Shown one piece after another: positions 45,906-52,329 of a stretch of 64,000 bases of DNA. The notes beneath the pieces were generated by a model. The model saw nothing but the letters and a program-made list of their open reading frames with translations. It did no database searches and was not told the DNA's origin. How positions within the stretch are numbered: the first letter of the stretch is position 1; each line of letters opens with the position of its first letter. The position numbers and the translations under genes are program-made. The DNA is from Rhodococcus sp. (in: high G+C Gram-positive bacteria). Lineage in GTDB: Bacteria > Actinomycetota > Actinomycetes > Mycobacteriales > Mycobacteriaceae. The stretch spans positions 1-64,000 of the forward strand of contig SEEV01000035.1 of the NCBI GenBank assembly GCA_004211695.1, read 5' to 3'.

Positions 45906-47726
45906 ATGCTGGTGTGGCGTCTGATTCGCTCGGTTCCGGGTTGGCTCTTCCCGCTGGCCCTCGGACTCCTCGTGCTGTTGTTGCCGGAGTTCGGTCTCGG
46001 CTTCGCGCTGTCCCGCCAGGTGCAACTGGCCTGCATCCTGGCGCTGGTGGTCAGCGGACTCAACCTGAGCCTCGGCTACGCGGGTGAACTCGCGCTCGGC
46101 CAGGCCGCGATGTATGCGGCCGGCGCGTACACCGCCGGGTTGATGTCGATCGCGGGGTACACCGACATCGTGGTGCAGTTGATCGCCTCGGGTCTCGTGG
46201 CACTGGCGGTCGGCATCGTCACCGGCATCCCCGGACTACGGCTCGGCAGCTGGTCGCTGGCGATGACGTCGTTCTTCCTCGTCCTCCTCGTCCCGGACAT
46301 CATCGCCGTCTTCGGGGACGCCACCGGAGGCCGGAACGGGCTCAGCGGGATCGAACCGGCGACCCTGTTCGGTGACACGATCGACGCCGACCGGTTCTAC
46401 CTGGTAGTCGTTCTCGTCGCCATCCTCTGGTTCGCGGTCATGCGTAACCTCGTCGTCTCCCGCCACGGCATCGCGTTCCGCACACTGAAGCAGAGCCCGG
46501 TCCTGGCCTCCTCGGTGGGTATCTCGGTATTCCGGATGAAGCTCCTCGGCTACGCGATCGGCGCGTTCCCCGCCGGGCTGGCAGGTGCCCTGTTCGCCAA
46601 CATCGACATGTACGTCTCCCCGGAGGCGTTCGGATTCACCTTCGCCACAGCGGTTCTGGCGGCCTGCATCCTCGGCGGGGCGACGAGCGTCTACGGTGCG
46701 GTGATCGGCGCGGCGATCATGCAACTCGGCCCGAACCAGTCCTCCGAGTTCCAGCAGTACGCCCTCGTCTTCTACGGCGGATTCCTCATCGTCGGCGGCG
46801 TCCTCCTCAGCGGTGGCCTGGCGAAGGTGGCGAAGCAGGTCACGGCACGGCTCGACCGGAAGGCAGGCCTGACAGGTCGCGGTGCACCGGTACGCGGGAC
46901 GGACACCTCTCGGCCCGCGACGGCGCCGATGTCGGGGCAGACACTCGTGGTCGACGGCATCTCGAAGGCCTTCGGCGGCAACCAGGCGCTCGACGACACC
47001 TCCCTCCGGGCGGAACCCGGCAGCGTCACCGCGCTGATCGGGCCCAACGGCTCGGGCAAGACCACCATGCTGAATATGATCTGCGGCTTCTACCGTCCCG
47101 ACAGCGGACGAATCCTCATCGGTGACAAGGAAGTCCAGGGCATGGCCCCGGAACAGGTCGCCAGAGTGGGTGTGGCACGAACCTTCCAGACGCCCAACAT
47201 CCCCGACGGCGTCACGGTGCTCGAGGCCGTGGCCTCGGGTCGGTACAGCACCGACCGGGTGTCGATGCTGCCGACGGTGTTGCGGCTCCCCCCGTACCGC
47301 AAGGTCCGTGCCCGCGACCTCGCCGAGGCGGAACGCGCCCTCGAAACGGTCGGCCTCGCGCACCTGCGAGACGAGACGGCCACCTCGCTTCCCCTGGGGA
47401 TGCGGAGGCTGCTCGAGGTCGCACGATCGGTGGTCGCCGAGCCGCGACTGCTCCTGCTCGACGAAGTGGCGTCCGGTCTCGACGAGGACGAGGTGGAGCG
47501 CCTCGCCGACCTGATCCGGCGACTCGGTCGCGCCGGCTGCACGATCGTGCTGGTCGAGCACAATTTCCGGCTGGTGCTCGCGCTCGCCGACACCATCGTC
47601 GTGCTGGCTCAGGGCCGCGTGATCGCAGCGGGCCTGCCGTCCGAGATCGAACACGACCCGCGCGTACTCAGCGAATACCTCGGCGTCGTCGCCGAAGACA
47701 CCGAACTGGCCGGAGAGGCGACCTGA
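45906..47726 (+). CDS. fused ABC permease-ATPase (LivM-LivG)
   Basis: This 606-residue protein joins a LivM permease (about 1-310: LNLSLGYAGELALGQAAMYAAGAY, GIAFRTLKQSPVLASSVGISVFRMKLLGYAIGAFPAGLAGAL) to a LivG ATPase (about 340-600). The ATPase half has Walker A LIGPNGSGKTTMLN (near 380), signature TSLPLGMRRLLEVARS (an SGGQ variant), Walker B LLLLDEVASGLD and the H-loop VLVEHNFRL. A Thr/Pro-rich linker of about 30 residues connects them. In most genomes these are separate genes. The signature LPLGMRR lacks the usual SGGQ, as often in LivG. The stop overlaps the next start. Confidence 0.92.
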   Translation: MLVWRLIRSVPGWLFPLALGLLVLLLPEFGLGFALSRQVQLACILALVVSGLNLSLGYAGELALGQAAMYAAGAYTAGLMSIAGYTDIVVQLIASGLVALAVGIVTGIPGLRLGSWSLAMTSFFLVLLVPDIIAVFGDATGGRNGLSGIEPATLFGDTIDADRFYLVVVLVAILWFAVMRNLVVSRHGIAFRTLKQSPVLASSVGISVFRMKLLGYAIGAFPAGLAGALFANIDMYVSPEAFGFTFATAVLAACILGGATSVYGAVIGAAIMQLGPNQSSEFQQYALVFYGGFLIVGGVLLSGGLAKVAKQVTARLDRKAGLTGRGAPVRGTDTSRPATAPMSGQTLVVDGISKAFGGNQALDDTSLRAEPGSVTALIGPNGSGKTTMLNMICGFYRPDSGRILIGDKEVQGMAPEQVARVGVARTFQTPNIPDGVTVLEAVASGRYSTDRVSMLPTVLRLPPYRKVRARDLAEAERALETVGLAHLRDETATSLPLGMRRLLEVARSVVAEPRLLLLDEVASGLDEDEVERLADLIRRLGRAGCTIVLVEHNFRLVLALADTIVVLAQGRVIAAGLPSEIEHDPRVLSEYLGVVAEDTELAGEAT

Positions 47727-48466
47727 TGAGCGAGCACACTTCGAAGCCCCTCCTGAGCCTGCGGAATCTGCAGTCGGGCTACGGCGACCTCCGGGTGGTG
47801 TGGGACGTCTCCCTCGACGTGTGGCCCGGGAAGGTCACCGCACTGCTCGGGCGGAACGGTGCCGGGAAGACCAGCACCCTGAGGGCCATCTCCGGACTGA
47901 ACAAGATCACGGCCGGGACCCTCGAGTTCGACGGCCGCAACATCGCGAAGATGGCGCCGCACCGGCGAGTTCGCCAGGGAATGGCGTACGTGCAGGAGGG
48001 GAAGCGGGTGTTCCACCGGCAAACCGTGGAACAGAACCTGATCCTCGGCGGCTACGTTCGCCGGATGCGGCGATCGGCCGTGCGCGACGAGGTGGACCGA
48101 ATCTACGAGCTGTTCCCCGTCCTCGGCCGCAAACGTAACCTCCTCGCGGGCGCCATGTCCGGCGGGCAGCAGCAGATGCTGGCGATCGGGCAGGCGTTGA
48201 TGGCGAACCCCACCCTGCTCCTCCTCGACGAGCCGTCCGGCGGCCTCGCACCCGTGATCGTCAACGAGGTGATGGAACGCGTGACGGCCCTCAAGGAGAC
48301 CGGGTTGGCGGTGCTTCTCGTCGAGCAGGCCGTCGACGCGGCGATGAGCGTGGCCGATCACGTCACGGTTCTCGACGTCGGACGCGTCGTCATGGATGCG
48401 GATGCCGGCGAGATCGACGACCGGGCGGTGCTGCGCGACGCGTACTTCGGACGCATCGGCAGCTGA
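47726..48466 (+). CDS. ABC ATPase, LivF type
   Basis: This is a 246-residue ATPase, second of the pair. Walker A LLGRNGAGKTSTLRAI (about 38-53), signature GAMSGGQQQMLAIGQALM (about 146-163), Walker B LLLLDEPSGGLAP and H-loop LLVEQAVDAAM are intact. The start overlaps the stop of the fused permease-ATPase. It completes a system of one binding protein, LivH, LivM-G and LivF, in four genes instead of five. Confidence 0.94.
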   Translation: MSEHTSKPLLSLRNLQSGYGDLRVVWDVSLDVWPGKVTALLGRNGAGKTSTLRAISGLNKITAGTLEFDGRNIAKMAPHRRVRQGMAYVQEGKRVFHRQTVEQNLILGGYVRRMRRSAVRDEVDRIYELFPVLGRKRNLLAGAMSGGQQQMLAIGQALMANPTLLLLDEPSGGLAPVIVNEVMERVTALKETGLAVLLVEQAVDAAMSVADHVTVLDVGRVVMDADAGEIDDRAVLRDAYFGRIGS

Positions 48467-48482
48467 CGGACGGAGACGTGCC

Positions 48483-49136
48483 TTACCCGCCGAGTCGCCG
48501 GAAGACGAGACGGACCGCCAGCCCGAGGTGGGCCATCACCTCGTCGACCGAGATGCGGCCCGCCACCCACGACACCAGGCTCGACATCCAGACGTCGCCG
48601 ATCACGCGGATGGCGTTCAACTGATCGTCGGAGATCCGCTCCACCCCGATGGTCTTGGCGAACATCTCGGTCATCAGGGCGCCGAACGCGTCCAGTTCGG
48701 CCGACGCCGACGCGTCTGCGAACATGAATGCGCGGACCAGGGCCTCATAGCGCGGCCGGTCCTTCTCCAGCACTTCCGTGTTCTTCCGGAGGACGAACAG
48801 GATCCGCTCGGACGGCGTGTCACCGGGGATCGCGACGTCCTCGAACCGGGACCGCATTCCCTCGAACACCATCAGCAGACCCATCACCAGCATGTGGTTC
48901 TTCGACGGGAAATAGCGGTACACGGTGCCCAGGGCGACCCCCGCCCGGTCGGCGATGGCCCGCATCTGCACGGCGTCGTACCCGCCCTCGGACGCAAGTT
49001 CCATCGCCGCGGCGACGATCCGCTGGTAACGCTCCCGCTGCGGGGCCTTCGCCCCACGCGAGGGCAGCTGCCCGTTGCGAAGCAACGACAACAGTCCGTC
49101 GCGGCCCGCGGTCAGCGGCTCTTCAGCACTGCTCAT
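48483..49136 (-). CDS. KstR-like TetR-family regulator
   Basis: This 217-residue TetR protein resembles mycobacterial KstR, the repressor of cholesterol catabolism. The helix-turn-helix region reads QRERYQRIVAAAMELASEGGYDAVQMRAIADRAGVALGTVYRYFPSKNHMLV (residues 36-88), and the ligand domain has TRAFVFADASAA-like text as VRAFMFADASASAELDAFG. ATG 49136 gives the KstR-like start. It is convergent with the ABC operon and is the best candidate for binding the CAAGCAATTGCTTG sites. KstR ligands are CoA thioesters of steroids, so a CoA-thioester effector is plausible. Confidence 0.82.
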   Translation of the reverse strand: MSSAEEPLTAGRDGLLSLLRNGQLPSRGAKAPQRERYQRIVAAAMELASEGGYDAVQMRAIADRAGVALGTVYRYFPSKNHMLVMGLLMVFEGMRSRFEDVAIPGDTPSERILFVLRKNTEVLEKDRPRYEALVRAFMFADASASAELDAFGALMTEMFAKTIGVERISDDQLNAIRVIGDVWMSSLVSWVAGRISVDEVMAHLGLAVRLVFRRLGG

Positions 49137-49260
49137 GGACGTCAGCCTAGCGACAGCCACCCCGGCGTCGTCGGGCGACGGCACCGGTTCCGGTGGTCCC
49201 AACGTCCGGATTGCGCAGGGCTCCCGCGGATACACTGACCTCGACCGCTGGAGGCTGCCC

Positions 49261-49539
49261 GTGCCCAGAGTTCATGTCGGACCCGAGGACCGTGTGATCC
49301 GGCTGCGCGACGGGCGCCTGATGGGTTGTGCGGAATCCGGCGACCCGGTGAATTCGTCGTCGTCAACGTCCACTGCGGCCTCGCCGGGCGTCTCGACGTC
49401 TCCTCGACCGTTTCGGTGTCATGGGGTGGTCGATAGGGCACCCGCCACCCTGAACATCCGCACGGGTGGGCACTTCATGGCGCACCTGCACTACGACGAG
49501 ATCTTCGTCACCCTGCGTCGCCGCTCGGAGTCCGTCTGA
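49261..49539 (+). pseudogene. decayed alpha/beta hydrolase
   Basis: Three pieces of one hydrolase lie in different frames. The N-terminus VPRVHVGPEDRVIRLRDGRLMGCAESGDP begins at GTG 49261 and, after a frameshift near 49350, continues FVVVNVHCGLAGRLDV. LDRFGVMGWSIG (about 49399-49435) is the nucleophile elbow G-W-S-x-G. NIRTGGHFMAHLHYDEIF (to 49539) is the C-terminus with the catalytic His region. About 200 codons between these pieces are missing. The gene is dead through several separate deletions. Confidence 0.65.
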
Positions 49540-49562
49540 CCCGGGGCCCGGTCGAGCCCGAC

Positions 49563-49614
49563 CCCCACGTGAGTGCGAATGTGTGCTCGGACACACTTTC
49601 GCACTCACGTGGGG
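49563..49614. repeat. GTGAGTG palindromic repeat, copy 5
   Basis: The arms CCCCACGTGAGTGCGAA and TTCGCACTCACGTGGGG flank an inner TGTGT/ACACA pair around a GCTCGG loop. It lies after the hydrolase pseudogene and before the terminator of the minus-strand tRNA cluster. It shares GTGAGTGC and GTGT...ACAC with copies 3 and 4. Confidence 0.8.
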
Positions 49615-49621
49615 AACAACG

Positions 49622-49659
49622 AAAAAACTCCGCTGTCGACGTTCTCGACAACGGAGTTT
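49622..49659 (-). terminator. terminator of the tRNA cluster
   Basis: On the minus strand, AAACTCCG-TTGTCGA-loop-TCGACA-GCGGAGTTT is followed directly by TTTC, a classical intrinsic terminator. It lies 13 bases past the 3' end of tRNA-Phe. Confidence 0.85.
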
Positions 49660-49672
49660 CACTGAATCGTGG

Positions 49673-49746
49673 TGGCCAGGGCCGGGATCGAACCGGCGAC
49701 CTTCCGCTTTTCAGGCGGACGCTCGTACCAACTGAGCTACCTGGCC
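49673..49746 (-). tRNA. tRNA-Phe (GAA)
   Basis: A 74-base cloverleaf with acceptor GGCCAGG/CCTGGCC, D-loop AGCTCAGTTGGTA, anticodon loop CTGAAAA (GAA) and T-loop GGTTCGATCC. The genome encodes CCA directly after it (49672-49670). It is the last tRNA of the cluster. Confidence 0.97.
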
Positions 49747-49778
49747 GGACGGCACCCGAACCGAATGCCTATCGCACG

Positions 49779-49807
49779 GTGTTGCCAATACCGGGTATTG
49801 GCAACAC
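49779..49807. repeat. perfect 29-bp palindrome between tRNA genes
   Basis: The arms GTGTTGCCAATACC and GGTATTGGCAACAC are perfectly complementary around one central G. It lies between tRNA-Asp and tRNA-Phe. The one-base centre suits a protein-binding DNA palindrome or a processing hairpin better than a terminator. Confidence 0.75.
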
Positions 49808-49812
49808 ACTTG

Positions 49813-49886
49813 CGACCCTGACGGGACTCGAACCCGCGACCTCCGCCGTGACAGGGCGGCGCGCTAACCAACTGCGCCACAGGGCC
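49813..49886 (-). tRNA. tRNA-Asp (GTC)
   Basis: A 74-base cloverleaf with acceptor GGCCCTG/CAGGGTC (one G-T pair), D-loop GCGCAGTTGGTTA, anticodon loop CTGTCAC (GTC) and T-loop GGTTCGAGTC. The discriminator is G and CCA is not encoded. Confidence 0.97.
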
Positions 49887-49982
49887 TTGCTTGTCCTGCT
49901 GTGCTTTACAAGTGTAAAGCGATACTGCGTGTCACTTTTTACTGCCGTCGAACCATACCGCATGCTCGACACCGGTCAAACG

Positions 49983-50055
49983 TACCCCCTACGGGATTCG
50001 AACCCGCGCTACCGCCTTGAAAGGGCGGCGTCCTAGGCCGCTAGACGAAGGGGGC
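49983..50055 (-). tRNA. tRNA-Glu (TTC)
   Basis: A 73-base cloverleaf with acceptor GCCCCCT/AGGGGGT, D-arm TCGTCTAGCGGCCTA, anticodon loop CTTTCAA (TTC) and T-loop GGTTCGAATC. CCA is not encoded. Its first 15 bases are also the last codons and stop of the tetR gene upstream on the same strand. Confidence 0.97.
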
Positions 50056-50628
50056 GAGGACCACTTCGAGCGATTCCGTGAACCGCTCGCCGAGGTCGCC
50101 CTCCAGGGCAGTCATGTCGGACATGTACCGCTGGCCGGCAAGAGACGCCGCCAGAACCCGGGTGAACTTCTCGGGGTCGGCGCCGGGGCGAAGCAGACCG
50201 TCGCGCTGAGCACGGACGGCGAACTCGTGCGCGGTGCGCCCCCAGACCTGCGAGCCGCCGGACTGCACGTCCGGATAGAACTCGGGTTCGACGATCAGCC
50301 GGAACTCCGCCCGGACGATGACACTCGAACGGAACAGCTTCGCGAGATCGAGAACGAAGCCGTGGAGAGCCTCGAAAGGCCCGATGTCAGTGCGACGCGT
50401 CCACCGGTCGGTCAGAGCAGAGAACTGCTCGATTCCGGACTGGAGGACGGCTCGGGCGAGTTCTTCCTTCGATTGGAAATGGAAGTACATCGCCCCTTTG
50501 GTGGCGTTCGAGCCTTCGAGAATCGTGTTGACCGACGCTGCCGCATAACCGCGCTTGGCGAACTCGATCGCGGCCGACTCCACCAGCGCAGCGCGAGTGC
50601 GTCGCGCACGCTCCTGTTGACGTGGCAT
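50041..50628 (-). CDS. gamma-butyrolactone-receptor-like TetR regulator
   Basis: This 195-residue TetR protein has the N-terminal pattern of ArpA/ScbR autoregulator receptors: QQERARRTRAALVESAAIEFAKRGYAAASVNTILEGSNATKGAMYFHFQSKEELARAVL. In streptomycetes these sense signalling butyrolactones and control antibiotic synthesis; other members respond to unrelated ligands. The C-terminal domain is less conserved, so the ligand is open. The gene ends inside tRNA-Glu (stop TAG at 50043-50041), so the two are probably on one transcript. An inverted repeat GTTTTGAAAAAAC (50714-50726) upstream may be its operator. Confidence 0.8.
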   Translation of the reverse strand: MPRQQERARRTRAALVESAAIEFAKRGYAAASVNTILEGSNATKGAMYFHFQSKEELARAVLQSGIEQFSALTDRWTRRTDIGPFEALHGFVLDLAKLFRSSVIVRAEFRLIVEPEFYPDVQSGGSQVWGRTAHEFAVRAQRDGLLRPGADPEKFTRVLAASLAGQRYMSDMTALEGDLGERFTESLEVVLAPFV

Positions 50629-50802
50629 TGCGGTGGATCCCTCTCCCAGATGTAGTAACCCCGCCCTTGCGCCCTGTCAGGACGAGCGCGGAGGCACACA
50701 TAACAGTATCCCCGTTTTGAAAAAACCGACACAGCAGTCTTCAAGACATTAAAACTCGCCTGTAACAAACCTGAGGAACTTTATGGGTTCGATATCGGAC
50801 CG

Positions 50803-50882
50803 CTGCCAAAAACACACCAAGTGGTATAATTTGGGTCGGCTCGGGTGCGCTGCAGGGGGTGCGCACCCGAGCCGACCTTTTT
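50803..50882 (+). ncRNA. promoter reading straight into a 17-bp hairpin with T5
   Basis: A consensus -10 TATAAT (50825-50830) with CTGCCA (50803-50808) 16 bases upstream stands in a locally AT-rich stretch. Four bases further a perfect 17-bp hairpin begins (GGTCGGCTCGGGTGCGC and its complement, loop TGCAGGGGGT, 50834-50877), followed by TTTTT. A transcript from this promoter would be about 45-50 bases and almost entirely hairpin. No gene lies between promoter and hairpin. It could be a small RNA, a roadblock before tRNA-Lys, or a terminator remnant. Confidence 0.5.
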
Positions 50883-50956
50883 CACCTCCACGCGGCGCGC
50901 CGTGTCGGGGGTGCTGTTTTCTCGGCCACAGTCCGCGCACTAGACTCTGGCTCCGC

Positions 50957-51029
50957 GCCCCTATAGCTCAGTTGGTAGAGCTACGGACTTTTAATCCGCA
51001 GGTCGTAGGTTCGAGCCCTACTGGGGGCA
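50957..51029 (+). tRNA. tRNA-Lys (TTT)
   Basis: A 73-base cloverleaf with acceptor GCCCCTA/TGGGGGC, D-loop AGCTCAGTTGGTAGAGC, anticodon loop CTTTTAA (TTT) and T-loop GGTTCGAGCC. CCA is not encoded. The top pair of the anticodon stem is an A-C mismatch. Confidence 0.96.
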
Positions 51030-51033
51030 CTCT

Positions 51034-51064
51034 CCCCTTACTCGGCACCATGCCGGGTAAGGGG
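51034..51064 (+). terminator. terminator of tRNA-Lys
   Basis: The stem CCCCTTAC/GTAAGGGG with inner CGGCA/TGCCG and loop CCA starts four bases after tRNA-Lys. No T-tract follows. It also lies after the stop of the convergent tetR gene and could serve both. Confidence 0.7.
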
Positions 51065-51076
51065 AATGAACGTCCA

Positions 51077-51676
51077 CTACCCGCCCGGCGCATCCTCCGC
51101 CGAAGGCATGCTGATCAGACGCCGAACCGCCTCGACTGCAGTCTGTCGTCGCTGTTCCACCGACCTTCCGCCCTCCCACTTCCGGCCGCCGCTGCCGGTG
51201 GTGGCGAGTGAGCGGGCGAGGTCGGTGATCACGAGCAGCAGTTCGCCGGCGTTCCACGACGGATCGATGAACCCCTCCTGCTGCCCGCGGCGGATTTCGG
51301 CTGCCTTGGGCCGGAGCGTGCGAATCCGCGCATCGCTGTCGGCGATCTCCTCGTGCATCTCCAGGTCGGCCCACTCCTGCAATCGCGCGTTCTCCGGGTG
51401 CGCCACGTAGTCGTCGAACAACCGGCCCGCATACCCTGGCAGGTCGTCGCCCCGCAACGCCGTCTGTTCCGTCGTCTCCGCGATCCATTGCTCGATGACG
51501 GCGGCGAACAGCGCCTCCTTGCTGTCGAAGTAGGCGTACAAACGGTCCTTGCTCGCGCGGGCGGCCTCCGCGATTCGGTTGATCCGGGCACCGGCGACTC
51601 CGTAGCGGGCGAACTCCTCCTTGGCCGCCGCGAGGATCCGGTCTCGCGTGGCTTCTCCCGCTGATCGCATGCCCAC
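51077..51676 (-). CDS. TetR-family regulator of the adjacent GXWXG/ADH operon
   Basis: This 199-residue regulator has helix-turn-helix TRDRILAAAKEEFARYGVAGARINRIAEAARASKDRLYAYFDSKEALFAAV (about 9-58) and a TetR C-terminal domain. Start ATG 51676 or 51670. It is divergent from the DUF4334 and alcohol dehydrogenase genes, and two matching palindromes fill the 115-base divergent region, a classical self-repressing arrangement. The effector is unknown. Confidence 0.88.
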   Translation of the reverse strand: MGMRSAGEATRDRILAAAKEEFARYGVAGARINRIAEAARASKDRLYAYFDSKEALFAAVIEQWIAETTEQTALRGDDLPGYAGRLFDDYVAHPENARLQEWADLEMHEEIADSDARIRTLRPKAAEIRRGQQEGFIDPSWNAGELLLVITDLARSLATTGSGGRKWEGGRSVEQRRQTAVEAVRRLISMPSAEDAPGG

Positions 51677-51694
51677 ATCCTAAATTGCCCGTTG

Positions 51695-51747
51695 CCGAAC
51701 AATCTGGTTCGGCGTAGCCTCCGAGGTTGCCGAACAGTTTGGTTCGG
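51695..51747. promoter_or_regulatory. tandem TetR operators
   Basis: Two palindromes, CCGAAC-AATCTG-GTTCGG (51695-51712) and CCGAAC-AGTTTG-GTTCGG (51730-51747), have centres 35 bases apart. Both are preceded by GTTG. They lie in the divergent promoter region of the tetR gene and the GXWXG gene. Confidence 0.8.
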
Positions 51748-51791
51748 AAACTGAGTGACCTGCTTGTCAGCACCCGACCCGAGGACTGCCC

Positions 51792-52265
51792 ATGAATATC
51801 GATCAGGCCCGCCGCACGTTCCACGCGCTTCGCGAGCGGGAGAGCGGAGTCTCCCCCGACGACCTCGACGCCGTCTGGGCGGCGCTCGACACCGTCCGGG
51901 CCGAAGACATCCTCGGTGCCTGGAAGGGCGACGACTTCGCCACCGGGCATCGCCTGCACGAAAAGCTGTTCGCGAGCCGCTGGCACGGAAAGACGTTCCT
52001 CTCGCTCGAAGACGCCAAACCCCTGATCTGCCGCGACGCCGACGGCAACCTCTTCTCCGACGTGAAGAGCGGCAACGGTGAAGCCAGCCTGTGGAACATC
52101 GAATTCCGGGGCGAGGTCACCGCGACCATGGTCTACGACAGTGCACCCATCTTCGACCACTTCAAGAGGGTCGACGACTCCACCCTCATGGGCATCATGA
52201 ACGGCAAGTCCGCACTGGTCCTCGACGACGGCAGGCACTACTACTTCCTGCTCGAAAGGGACTGA
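51792..52265 (+). CDS. GXWXG/DUF4334 domain protein
   Basis: This 157-residue protein has the GXWXG motif in DILGAWKGDDFATGHRLHEKL (about 38-58) and a DUF4334 domain to the end (LWNIEFRGEVTATMVYDSAPIFDHFKRVDDSTLMGIMNGKS). Its biochemical role is not known to me; members occur in bacteria and fungi, often next to oxidoreductases. It is the first gene of a pair with the alcohol dehydrogenase (64 bases) under tandem TetR operators. Confidence 0.85.
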   Translation: MNIDQARRTFHALRERESGVSPDDLDAVWAALDTVRAEDILGAWKGDDFATGHRLHEKLFASRWHGKTFLSLEDAKPLICRDADGNLFSDVKSGNGEASLWNIEFRGEVTATMVYDSAPIFDHFKRVDDSTLMGIMNGKSALVLDDGRHYYFLLERD

Positions 52266-52329
52266 GATCCGTACGACCGAGATCCGACCGGTGCCAGAAC
52301 CCGGACGTCGCGAAACCCGAGGAACAGCA

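Noticed and set aside
49670-51030. The tRNA genes as integration sites of a genomic island
   Set aside because: No integrase gene and no repeated tRNA 3' end were found on either side in the window.
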